Of a stretch of 64,000 nucleotides of DNA, positions 22,641 to 34,439 are shown piece by piece. The notes under the pieces were generated by a model that saw only the letters and a program-made list of their open reading frames with translations, did no database searches and was not told the origin of the DNA. The translations under genes were made by a program, and so were the position numbers. Within the stretch, counting starts at the first letter, position 1; every line of letters starts with the position of its first letter. The stretch comes from Rapana venosa (taxonomy: Eukaryota; Mollusca; Gastropoda; Neogastropoda; Muricidae). The DNA lies in assembly GCA_028751875.1 (NCBI GenBank), contig CM054154.1, forward strand, positions 56,223,817 through 56,287,816, given 5' to 3'.

Positions 22641-24009
22641 AGGGAAACCTTCACTGTAGGTAGGGGGAAACCTTCACTGTAGGTAGAGGGAAACCTTCAC
22701 TGTAGGTAGGGGGAAACCTTCACTGTAGGTAGGGGGAACCTTCACTGTAGGTAAAGGAACCCTCACTGTAGGTAGGGGGAAACCTTCACTGTAGGTAGGG
22801 GAAACCTTCACTGTAGGTAGGGGGAAACCTTCACTGTAGGTAGGGGAAACCTTCACTGTAGGTAGGAGGAAACCTTCACTGTAGGTAGGGGAAACCTTCA
22901 CTGTAGGTAGGGCCTTCACTGTAGGTAGGGGGAAACCTTCACTGTAGGTAGGGGGAACCTTCACTGTAGGTAAAGTGAACCTTCACTGTAGGTAGGGGAA
23001 ACGTTCACTGTAGGTATGGGAACCTTCATTGTAGGCAGGAAAATGTTCACTGTAGGTAGGGGAAACATTCACTGTAGGTAGGGGAAACCTTCACTGTAGG
23101 TACGGGAAACCTTCAATGTAGGTAGAAAGAACCTTCACAGGAGGTAGGGGGAAACCTTCACTGTAGTTAGGGAAAACCATCACTGTAGGTAGCGGGGAAC
23201 CTTCACTGTAGGTAGGGGGAACCTTCACTGTAGGTAGGGGGAACCTTCACTGTAGGTAGGGAAACCTTCACTGTAGGTAGAGGGAAACCTTAACTGTAGG
23301 TAGGGGAAACCTTAACTGTAGGTAGGGAAGCCTTCACTGTAGGTAGGGGGAAACCTTCACTGTAGGTAGGGGAACCTTCACTGTAGGTAGGGGGAACCTT
23401 CACTGTAGGTAGGGGGAACCTTCACTGTAGGTAGGGCCTTCACCGTAGGTAGGGGGAAACTTTCACTGTAAGTAGGGGAAAAACTTCACTGTAGGTATGG
23501 GAAGCCTTTATTGTAGGTAGGGGGAAACATTCACTGTAGGTAGAGGGAACCTTCACTGTAGGTAGGGAAACCTTCACTTTAGGTAGATAAACCTTCACAG
23601 TAGGTAGGGGGAATCTTCACTGTAGGTAGGGGGAAACCTTCACTTTAGGTAGGGAAACCTTCACTGTAGGTAGTCGGAAACCTTCACTGTAGGTAGGAGG
23701 AAACCTTCACAGTAGGTAGGGAAACCTTCACTGTAGGTTAGGGAAACCTTCACTGTAGGTAGGGCCTTCACTGTAGGTAGGGGAAACCTTCACTGTAGGT
23801 AGGGGAAACCTTAACTGTAGGTAGGGAAGCCTTCACTGTAGGTAGGGGGAAGCCTTCACTGTAGGTAGGGAAACCTTCACTGTAGGTACGGAAAACCTTC
23901 ACTGTAGGTAGGGGGAAAATTTCACTGCAGGTAGGGGGAAACCTTCACTGTAGGTAGCGGGGAACCTTCACTGTAGGTAGGGGGAAACCTTCACTGTAGG
24001 TAGGGGGAA

Positions 24010-24365
24010 ACCTTCACTGTAGGTAGGGGCTTCACTGTAAGTAGGGTGAACCTTCACTGTAGGTAGGGAGAAACCTTCACTGTAGGTAGGGGGAACCTTC
24101 ACTGTAGGTAGGGGCTTCACTGTAGGTAGGTGGAACCTTCCCTGTAGGTAGGGAGAAACCTTCACTGTAGGTAGGGGGAACCTTCACTGTAGGTAGGGGC
24201 TTCACTGTAGGTAGGGGGAACCTTCACTGTAGGTAGGGAGAAACCTTCACTGTAGGTAGGGGGGACCTTCACTGTAGGTAGGGGCTTCACTGTAGGTAGG
24301 GGGAACCTTCACTGTAGGTACGGAGAAACCTTCACTGTAGGTAGGGGGAACCTTCACTGCAGGTA
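24010..24365. repeat. 85-bp tetrameric higher-order repeat, 4 copies (satellite B)
   Basis: The short marker GGGGCTTCAC starts at 24026, 24111, 24196 and 24281, exactly 85 bp apart. Each unit has one 18-bp and three 22-23-bp monomers. Related but less regular blocks occur at 19519 and 19694. Confidence 0.85.
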
Positions 24366-24593
24366 GGGAAACCTTCACTGTAGGTAGGGGGAACATTCAC
24401 TGTAGGTAGGGGGAAACCTTCATTGTAGGTAGGGGGAAACCTTCACTGTAGGAAGTAAAACCTTCAAGGTATGTAGGGGCTAACCTTTACTGTGTGTAGG
24501 GGGAAACCTTCTCTGTAGGTAGTGGGAAACCTTCACTGTAGGTTAGGAAAGCTTTCACTGTAGTTAGTGGGAAACCTTCGCTGTAGTTACTGA

Positions 24594-24776
24594 AAGCGGT
24601 TGCACATACGCAAAATCTCACCAGCGTTGAACCTCCAAGCTCTTGCTGAGGAATTTAAAAAATCAAACAAAAATCACCAGACACGGCTGAGATTCGTACC
24701 GACGACTTCATGGAGCCAAAGGGTTCAAGAGGAAGGGTGTTAATTTAAGCACTGGGCTATGTCATAATTTTAGCCT
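24594..24776 (-). mobile_element. tRNA-derived SINE at the junction of satellites B and C
   Basis: On the - strand the element begins with an A-box-like TAGCCCAGTGC (complement of 24749-24759). About 50 bp later there is a B-box-like GGTACGAATCTC (complement of 24689-24700). These are the internal RNA polymerase III promoter boxes of tRNA-headed SINEs. The body continues to GGTGAGATTTTGCGTATGTG near 24605, shared with the repeat at 10310-10580. No anticodon-bearing functional tRNA fold is claimed. Confidence 0.65.
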
Positions 24777-24779
24777 ATC

Positions 24780-26000
24780 CAGGTCCGTGCTGTGCCTTGC
24801 CGTGCCGTGCTGTGCTGTAACTGTTGGCAATGCTTACCTAACACTGATCCCTGCTGTGCCGTGCTGTGCTGTGCTGTCACTGTTGGCAATGCTTACCTAA
24901 CACTGGTCCCTGCTATGCTGTGCTGTGCATTGCTGTCACTGTTGGTAATGCTTACCTAACACTGGTCCCTGCTGTGCCGTGCTGTGCTGTCACTGTTGGC
25001 AATGCTCACCTAACACTGGTCCCTGCTGTGCTGTGCTGTGCTGTGCTGTCACTGTTGGCAATGCTTACCTAACACTGGTCCCTGCTGTGCTGTGCTGTGC
25101 TGTCACTGTTGGCAATGCTTACCTAACACTGGTCCCTGCTGTGCCGTGCTGTGCTGTCACTGTTGGCAATGCTTACCTAACACTGGTCCCTGCTGTGCTG
25201 TGCTGTGCTGTCACTGTTGGCAATGCTTACCTAACACTGGTCCCTGCTGTGCTGTGCTGTCACTGTTGGCAATGCTTACCTAACACTGGTCGCTGCTGTG
25301 CCGTGCTGTGCTGTCACTGTTGGCAATGCTTACCTAACACTGGTCCCTGCTGTGCTGTGCTGTCACTGTTGGCAATGCTTACCTAACACTGGTCCCTGCT
25401 GTGCCGTGCTGTGCTGTCACTGTTGGCAATGCTTACCTAACACTGGTCGCTGCTGTGCCGTGCTGTGCTGTCACTGTTGGCAATGCTTACCTAACACTGG
25501 TCCCTGCTGTGCTGTGCTGTCACTGTTGGCAATGCTTACCTAACACTGGTCCCTGCTGTGCTGTGCTGTGCTGTCACTGTTGGCAATGCTTACCTAACAC
25601 TGGTCGCTGCTGTGCCGTGCTGTGCTGTCACTGTTGGCAATGCTTACCTAACACTGGTCCCTGCTGTGCTGTGCTGTAACTGTTGGCAATGCTTACCTAA
25701 CACTGATCCCTGCTGTACCGTGCTGTGCTGTGCTGTCACTGTTGGCAATGCTTACCTAACACTGGTCCCTGCTATGCTGTGCTGTGCATTGCTGTCACTG
25801 TTGGTAATGCTTACCTAACACTGGTCCCTGCTGTGCCGTGCTGTGCTGTCACTGTTGGCAATGCTTACCTAACACTGGTCCCTGCTGTGCTGTGCTGTGC
25901 TGTGCTGTCACTGTTGGCAATGCTTACCTAACACTGGTCCCTGCTGTGCTGTGCTGTGCTGTCACTGTTGGCAATGCTTACCTAACACTGGTCCCTGCTG
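24780..26000. repeat. 859-bp duplication within satellite C
   Basis: GTAACTGTTGGC with a following CACTGATCCC variant occurs at 24817 and 25676. GCATTGCTGTCACTGTTGGT occurs at 24927 and 25786. Both offsets are 859 bp. Confidence 0.75.
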
Positions 26001-27639
26001 TGCCGTGCTGTGCGTCACTGTTGGCAATGCTTACCTAACACTGGTCCCTGCTGGCTGTGCTGTGCTGTCACTGTGGCAATGCTTACTAACACTGGTCCCT
26101 GCTTGCTGTGCTGTCACTGTTGGCAATGCTTACCTAACACTGGCCGCTGGCTGTGCCGTGCTGTGCTGTCACTGTTGGCAATGCTTACCTAACACTGGTC
26201 CTGCTGTGCTGTGCTGTCACTGTTGGCAATGCTTACCTAAACACTGGTCCCTGCTGTGCCGTGCTGTGCTGTCACTGTTGGCAATGCTACCTAACACTGG
26301 TCGCTGCTGTGCGTGCTGTGCTGTCACTGTGGCAATGCTTACCTAACACTGGTCCCTGCTGTGCTGTGCTGTCACTGTTGGCAATGCTTTACCTAACACT
26401 GGTCCCTGCTGTGCTGTTGCTGTGCTGTCACTGTTGGCAATGCTTACCTAACACGGTCCGCTGTGCCGTGCTGTGCTGTCACTGTTGGCAATGCTTACCT
26501 AACACTGGTCCCTGCTGTGCTGTGCTGTCACTGTTGGCAATGTTTACCTAACACTGGTCCCTGCTGTGCTGTGCTGTCGCTGTTGGCAATGCTTACCTAA
26601 CACTGGTCCCTGCTGTGCCGTGCTGTGCTGTCACTGTTGGCAATGCTTACCTAACACTGGTCCCTGCCGTGCTGTGCTGTGCTGTGCTGTCACTGTTGGC
26701 AATGCTTACCTAACACTGGTCCCTGCTGTGCCGTGCCGTGCTGTCATTGTTGGCAATGCTTACCTAACACTGTTCCCTGCTGTGCTGTGCTGTGCTGTCA
26801 CTGTTGGCAATGCTTACCGAACACTGGTCCCTGCTGTGCTATGCTGTCACTGTTGGCAATGCTTACCGAACACTGGTCCCTGCTGTGCCGTGCTGTCACT
26901 GTTGGCAATGCTTACCTAACACTGGTCCCTGCTGTGCTGTGCTGTGCTGTCACTGTTGGCAATGCTTACCTAACACCGGTCCCTGCTGTGCTGTGCTGTG
27001 CTGTGCTGTCACTGTTGGCAATGCTTACCTAACACTGTTCCCTGCTTTGCTGTGCTGTGCTGTGCTGTCACTGTTGGCAATGCTTACCTAACACTGTTCC
27101 CTGCTGTGCTGTGCTGTCCTGTCACTGTTGACAATGCTTACCTAACACTGGTCCCTGCTGTGCCGTGCTGTCACTGTTGGCAATGCTTACCTAACACTGT
27201 TCCCTGCTGTGCTGTCCTGTGCTGTCACTGTTGGCAATGCTTACCTAACACTGGTCCATGCTGTTGTGCTGTCACTGTTGGAAATGCTTACCTAACACTG
27301 GTCCCTGCTGTGCCGTGCTGTGCTGTCACTGTTGGCAATGCTTACCTAACACTGGTCCTTGATGTGCTGTGCTGTGCTGTCACTGTTGGCAATGCTTACC
27401 TAACACTGGTCCCTGCTGTGCTGTGCTGTACCTTGCTGTCACTGTTGGCAATGCTTACCTAAGACTGGTCCCTGCTGTGCTGTGCTGTTACTGTTGGCAA
27501 TACTTACCTATCACTGGTCCTTGCTGTGCTGTGCTGTCACTGTTGGCAATGCTTACCTAACACTGGTCCCTGTCGTGCCGTACTGTGCTGTCACTGTTGG
27601 CAATGCTTACCTAACACTGGTCCCTGCTGTGATGTGTTG

Positions 27640-28642
27640 TGCTGTCACTGTTGGCAATGCTTACCAACACTGGTCACTGCTGTTGTGCTGTCACTGTTTG
27701 CAATGCTTACCTAACACTGGTCCCTACTGTGCTGTGCTGTGCTGTCACTGTTGGCATTGCTTACCTAACACTGGTCCCTGCTGTGCCGTGCTGTGCTGTG
27801 CTGTCACTGTTGGTAATGCTTACCTAACACTGGTCCCTGCGGTGCTGTGCCGTGCTGTGCTGTCACTGTTGGCAATGCTTACCTAACACTGGTCTCTGCT
27901 GTGCTGTGCTGTCACTGTTGGCTATGCTTATCTAACACTGGTCCCTGCCGTGCTGTGCTGTGCTGTGCTGTGCAGTCACTGTTGGCAATGCTTACCTAAC
28001 ACTGGTCCCTGCTGTGCCGTGCTGTGCTGTCACTGTTGGCAATGCTTACCTAAAACAGGTTCCTGCCGTGCTGTGCTGTGCTGTGCTGTGCTGTGCAGTC
28101 ACTGTTGCCAATGCTTTCCTAACACTGGTCCCTGCTGTGCTGTGCTGTCACTGTTGGTAATGCTTACCAACACTGGTCACTGCTGTTGTGCTGTCACTGT
28201 TTGCAATGCTTACCTAACACTGGTCCCTACTGTGCTGTGCTGTGCTGTCACTGTTGGCATTGCTTACCTAACACTGGTCCCTGCTGTGCCGTGCTGTGCT
28301 GTGCTGTCACTGTTGGTAATGCTTACCTAACACTGGTCCCTGCGGTGCTGTGCCGTGCTGTGCTGTCACTGTTGGCAATGCTTACCTAACACTGGTCTCT
28401 GCTGTGCTGTGCTGTCACTGTTGGTTATGCTTATCTAACACTGGTCCCTGCCGTGCTGTGCTGTGCTGTGCTGTGCAGTCACTGTTGGCAATGCTTACCT
28501 AACACTGGTCCCTGCTGTGCCGTGCTGTGCTGTCACTGTTGGCAATGCTTACCTAAAACAGGTCCCTGCCGTGCTGTGCTGTGCTGTGCTGTGCTGTGCA
28601 TTCACTGTTGCCAATGCTTTCCTAACACTGGTCCCTGCTGTG
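27640..28642. repeat. 502-bp tandem duplication within satellite C
   Basis: TTACCAACACTGGTCACTGC at 27661 and 28163, and the long (GTGCT)n array ending GCAGTCACTG near 27945 and 28447, share a 502-bp offset. The adjoining sequence matches almost base for base, including rare variants such as CCTGCGGTGCTG. Confidence 0.8.
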
Positions 28643-31389
28643 CTGTGCTGTACCTTGCTGTCACTGTTGGCAATGCTTACCTAACACTGGTCCCTGCTGT
28701 TGTGCTGTCACTGTTGGCAATGCTTACCTATCACTGGTCCCTGCTGTGCTGTGCCGTCACTGTTCGCAATGCTTACCTAAGACTGGTCCCTGTCGTACTG
28801 TGCTGTGCTGTCACTGTTGGCAACGCTTACCTAACACTGGTCCCTGCTGTTGTGCTGTCACTGTTGGCAATGCTTACCTAACACTGGTCCCTGCTGTGCT
28901 GTGCTGTGCTGTGCTGTCACTGTTGGCAATGCTTACCTAACACTGGTCCCTGCTGTGCCGTGCTGTGCTGTGCTGTCACTGTTGGCAATGCTTACCTAAG
29001 ACTGGTCCCTGCTGTGCTGTGCTGTCACTGTTGGCAATGCTTACCTAACACTGGTCCCTGCCGTGCTGTGCTGTGCTGTGCTGTGCTGTGCAGTCACTGT
29101 TGGCAATGCTTTCCTAACACTGGTCCCTGCGTTGCCGTGCCGTGCTGTCACTGTTGGCAATGCTTACCTAACACTGGTCCCTGCCGTGCTGTGCTGTGCT
29201 GTCACTGTTGGCAATGCTTACCTAACACTGGTCCCTGCTGTGCTGTGCTGTGCTGTCACTGTTGGCAATGCTTACCTAACACTGGTCCCTGCTGTTGTGC
29301 TGTCACTGTTGGCAATGCTTACCTAACACTGGTCCCTGCTGTGCTGTGCTGTCACTGTTGGCAATGCTTACCTAACATTGGTCCCTGCTGTGCTGTTCTG
29401 TGCTGTCACTGTTGGCAATGCTTACCTAACACTGGTCCCTGCTATGCCGTGCTGTGCTGTCACTGTTGGCAATGCTTACCTAACACTGGTCCCTGCTGTG
29501 ATGTGCTGTGCTGTCACTTTTGGCAATGCTTACCTAACACTGGTCCCTGCTGTGCTGTGCCGTGCCGTGCTGTGCTGTCACTGTTGGCAATGCTTACCTA
29601 ACACTGGTCCCTGCTGTGCTGTGCCGTGCTGTGCTGTCACTGTTGGCAATGCTTACCTAACACTGGTCCCTGCTGTTGTGCTGTCACTGTTTGCAATGCT
29701 TACCTAACACTGGTCCCTGCTGTGCTGTGCTGTCACTGTTGGCAATGCTTACCTAACACTGGTCCCTGCTGTGCTGTGCTGTCACTGTTGGCAATGCTTA
29801 CCTAACACTGGTCCCTACTGTGCTGTGCTGTGCTGTCACTGTTGGCAATGCTTACCTAACACTGGTCCCTGCTGTGATGTGCTGTGCTGTCACTTTTGCA
29901 ATGCTTACCTAACACTGGTCCCTGCTGTGCTGTTGCCGATCCGTGCGTGCTGCACTGTTGGCAATGCTTACCTAACACTGGTCCTGCGTGCTGTGCCGTG
30001 CTGTGCTGTCACTGTTGGCAATGCTTACCTAACACTGGTCCCTGCTGTTGTGCTGTCACTGTTTGCAATGCTTACCTAACACTGGTCCCTGCTGTGCTGT
30101 GCTGTCACTGTTGGCAATGCTTACCTAACACTGGTCCCTGCTGTGCTGTGCTGTCACTGTTGGCAATGCTTACCTAACACTGGTCCCTACTGTGCTGTGC
30201 TGTGCTGTCACTGTTGGCAATGTTTACCTAACACTAGTCCCTGCTGTGCCGTGCTGTCACTGTTGGCAATGCTTACCTAACACTGGTCCCTGCTGTGCTG
30301 TGCCGTGCCGTGCTGTGCTGTCACTGTTGGCAATGCTTACCTAACACTGGTCCCTGCTGTGATGTGCTGTGCTGTCACTGTTGGCAATGCTTACCTAACA
30401 CTGGTCCCTACTGTGCTGTGCTGTTCTGTCACTGTTGGCAATGCTTACCTAACACTGGTCCCTGCCGTGCTGTGCTGTCACTGTTGGCAATGCTTACCTA
30501 ACACTGGTCCCTGCCGTGCTGTGCTGTCACTGTTGGCAATGCTTACCTAACACTGGTCCCTGCTGTGCCATGCTGTGCTGTCACTGTTGGCAATGCTTAC
30601 CTAACACTGGTCCCTGCTGTGATGTGCTGTGCTGTCACTGTTGGCAATGCTTACCCAACACTGGTCCCTGCTGTTGTGCTGTCACTGTTGGCAATGCTTA
30701 CCTAACACTGGTCTCTGCTGTGCCGTGCTGTCACTGTTGGCAATGCTTACCTAACACTGGTCTCTGCTGTGCTGTGCTGTCACTGTTGGCAATGTTTACC
30801 TAACACTGGTCCCTGCTGTGCCGTGCTGTCACTGTTGGAAATGCTTACCTAACACTGGTCCCTGCCGTGCTGTGCTGTCACTGTTGGCAATGTTTACCTA
30901 ACACTTGTCCCTGCCGTGCTGTGCTGTCACTGTTGGCAATGCTTACCTAACACTGGTCCCTGCTGTACTGTGCTGTGCTGTCACTGTTGGTAATGCTTCC
31001 CTTACATTGGTCCCTGCTGTGCTGTGCTGTCACTGTTGGCAATGCTTACCTAACACTGGTCCCTGCTGTGCTGTGCTGTGCTGTCACTGTTGGCAATGCT
31101 TACCTAACACTGGTCCCTGCTGTTGTGCTGTCACTGTTGGCAATGTTTACCCAACACTGGTCCCTGCTGTGCTGTGATGTGCTGTGCTGTCACTGTTAAC
31201 AATGCTTATCTAACAATGGTCCCTGCTCTGCCTTGCTGTGCTGTGCTGTCACTGTTGGCAATGTTTACCTAACACTTGTCCCTGCCGTGCTGTGCTGTCA
31301 CTGTTGGCAATGCTTACCTAACACTGGTCCCTGCTGTACTGTGCTGTGCTGTCACTGTTGGTAATGCTTCCCTTACATTGGTCCCTGCT

Positions 31390-34140
31390 GTGCTGTGCTG
31401 TCACTGTTTGGCAATGCTTACCTAACACTGGTCCTGCGTGCTGTGCTGTGCTGTCACTGTTGGCAATGCTTACCTAACACTGGTCCCTGCTGTTGTGCTG
31501 TCACTGTTGGCAATGTTACCAACACTGGTCCCTGCGTGCTGTGATGTCTGTGCTGTCACTGTTACAATGCTTACTAACAATGGTCCCTGCTTGCCTTGCT
31601 GGCTGTGCTGTCACATGTGGCAATGCTTTACCTAACACTTGTCTCCTGCTGTGCTGTGCGTCACTGTTGGCAATGCTTACCTAACACTGGTCTCTGCTGT
31701 GCGTGCTGTCAAATGTTGGGAATTTTACTAACCACTGGTCCCTGCTGTTGTGCTGTCACTGTTGGCAATGGTTACCTAACACTGGTCCCTGCGTGCTGTG
31801 CTGTGCTGTTCTGCACTGTTGGCAATGCTTACCTAACAAATGGTCCATTTCTGTGCTATACCCGTGCTTCCCCTGTTGGCAATGCTTACCTAACACTGGT
31901 CTCTGCTGTGGGTGTGCTGTCACTTTTGGCAATGCTTACCTAACACTGGTCCCTGCCGTGCTGTGCTGTTCTTGCTGTCACTGTTGGCAATGCTTACCTA
32001 ACAACTGGTCCTGCTGTGCTTGCTGTCCTGCCACTGTTTGCAATGCTTACCTAACACTGTCTCTGCTGTGCTGTGCTGTCACTGTTGGCAATCCTTTCCA
32101 AGACTGGCCCCGCTGTGCTGTCGTGCTGTCCTAAAAGGCAAAGCTTTCCAAAAATGGTCCCCGCGTGCTGTGCTGTCACTGTTGGGAATGCTTCCTACAT
32201 GGTCCTGGTGCGTGCGTGCGTCTCGTTGGTAAAAGCTTTCCTTAAAACTGGTCCCTGCTGGCTTGCTGTCATGTTGAAATGCTTACCCAAAACTGGGCCC
32301 GCTGTCTGTGCGTCACGTTGGCAATGCTTTCCTACCATGGTCCCTGCGGCTGTGTTGTTTTGTCACTGTGGCAAGCTTTCCTAAAACTGGGCCCTGCGTC
32401 TGTCTGGCGTCCTGTTGGGAAGCTTACCTAAACTGGTTCCGCGTGCGAGCACGGTTGGCAATTCTTACCTAACACTGGCCCTCTGTGCTGTCGTTCTGTG
32501 CTGTCACTGTTGGCAAGCTTTCCTAACACTGGTCCCTGCTGTGCCGTGTTGGCTGTGCTGTCACTGTTTGGGAAGCTTACCTAAGACGGTCCCTGTGTGC
32601 TGTGCTTCACGTTGGCAAAGCTTACCTAACAGGGCCCCCGCCGTCTGTGCGTGCTGGGTGCTGGCAGTCCCGTTGGCATGCTTTTTAAAAACTGGTCCCT
32701 TTCTTTTCCCTGCCGTGCTGTCACTGTTGGCAGCTTACCTAAAGGTCCCTGCCCTTTGCTGGCTGTGCTGTCACTGTTGGCCCTTTACCTAACACTGGGC
32801 CTGCTGTGCGTGCTGTGCGATGTTGGCAATCCCTTTTAACACGTTCCCGCTTTATTTGTGTGCTTCACTGTTTGGCAAGCTTTCCCAACACTGGGCCCCG
32901 CTGTTGTGCTGTCCTGTTGGCAAGCTTACCTAACATGGGCCCGCTGTGCTGTGCTGTCACTGTTGGCAATGTTTCCCAACTTTGGGCCCCGCGTGTTCTT
33001 GCTGTCAGTTGGCAATGCTTACCAACATGGGCCTGCTATGCCCGGGGTTTCTGCACGTTGGCAATGCTTACCTCATGCCCTGCTTGATGGCTTTATGTTG
33101 GGAATGCTTACCTAAAACTGGGCCCCGCTGTGTGTGCTGTGCTGTCACTGTTGGGGAATGTTCCTAAAACTGGTCCCTGCTGTTTTCGTCACTGTTTGCA
33201 ATGCTTACCCAACACTGTTTTCCCTGCGTGCGTGCTGTCAGTTTTGGGAAAGCTTTCCCAACCGGTCCCCTTGCTGTGCTGGCTGTGCGCATGTTTGGGA
33301 ATTTTACCAACCTGGGCCCCGCTGTCTCTGTAGTTGGCAATGCTTACCTAACATGGCCCTGCTGTGCTGGCCGTGCCTGCGGCTTCACGTTGGGAATGCT
33401 TACCTAACACTGGTCCCGCTGTGATGTGCTGTGCTGTCAGTTGGGAATGCTTACCAACCTGGTCCCTACTGTGTGTGCTGTCTTTTATGTTGGCAATGCT
33501 TCCCAACATGGTCCCTGCCTCTGTGCTGTCACTGTTGGCAAGTACCTAACAGGTCCGCTTGCTTGCCGTGCCCCTGTGGCTGTCACGTTGGCAATGCTTA
33601 CCCAAAATGGTCCCCGCTGGCCTGCTGTGCTTCACTGTTGGAATGCTTCCTAACACTGGTCCCGCTGTCCATGCGTGCTGTCCCCTTTTGGGAAAGCTTA
33701 CCTAACCTGGTCCCCTGTGATTGCTGTGCGCACTGTTCAATGCTTACCAACATGGGGCCCTGCTTTTTTCTGTCCTGTTGGCAATGCTACCAACACGGGC
33801 TCTGCTGGCCGTCGTCATGTTGGCAATCTTACCTAAAATGGTCTCTGCTGGCTGTGTGAAATGTTTGCAATGTTTACCTAACACGGGGCCCTCTGTGCGG
33901 CGTCCCCTGTTGGAAAGTTACCTAACACTGGTCCCTGCCGTCTGTCTGTTTACGTTGGAAAAGTTTACCAACATTGCCCTGCCGGCTGTGCTGTCACGTT
34001 GCAATGTTACCAAAAAGGTCCCCGCTTTCTGTTCTGTGCGTCCCTGTTGGTAATGCTTCCCCTTTCATTTGGTCCCGCTGGCGTGCGTCATGTTGGGAAT
34101 GCTTTTCCTAACACTGTTTCCCCGCGTGCTGTTTTTGTTT
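31390..34140. other. low-quality or strongly eroded interval in satellite C
   Basis: Monomers lose bases and show T-to-G or T-to-C smearing (GGTCCCTGCTGTG becomes GGGCCCCGCTGTG), while monomers at 34150 onward return abruptly to consensus. Similar intervals are at about 25990-26460, 29880-29990, 35150-36400 and 38360-39600. Confidence 0.6.
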
Positions 34141-34439
34141 TCTTCACTGTTGGCAATGCTTACCTAACACTGGTCCCTGCTGTGCTGTGCTGTCACTGTT
34201 GGCAATGCTTACCTAACACTGTTCCCTGCTGTGATGTGCTGTGCTGTCACTGTTGGCAATGCTTACCTAACACTGGTCCCTGCTGTGCTGTGCTGTCATT
34301 GTTGGAAATGCTTACCTAAGACTGGTTCCTGCTGTGCTGATGTCACGGTTGGCAATGCTTACCTAACACTGGTCCCTGCTGTGCTGTGCTGTCACTGTTG
34401 GAAATGCTTACCTAACACTGGTCCCTACTGTGCCGTGCT

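Larger units (their letters stand above)
18641..24593. repeat. satellite B: about 23-bp tandem array, roughly 255 monomers
   Basis: The + strand monomer is CCTTCACTGTAGGTAGGGGG plus two to four A or G, with length 20-24 bp set mainly by the number of G and A residues. Occasional 17-18 bp forms (GGTAGGGCCTTCACTGTA, GGTAGGGGCTTCACTGTA) mark higher-order structure. The left edge is cut sharply into a LINE. The last 170 bp (24420-24590) is increasingly diverged, as at the ageing edge of a satellite. Short open frames on the - strand (repeats of PTYSEGFPLPTVKV) are artefacts. Confidence 0.95.

Noticed and set aside
18771..24165. - strand PTYSEGFPLPTVKV repeat frames
   Set aside because: Translation of the satellite B monomer; frames break with each change in G or A run length.
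18641..24593. Telomere-like repeat (GGTAGG units)
   Set aside because: The monomer is about 23 bp with CCTTCACTG, not a 5-8 bp telomeric unit such as TTAGGG, and lies internally.
24680..24776. Functional tRNA gene
   Set aside because: A- and B-box-like motifs are present but the arms do not pair well and the sequence runs into a SINE body.
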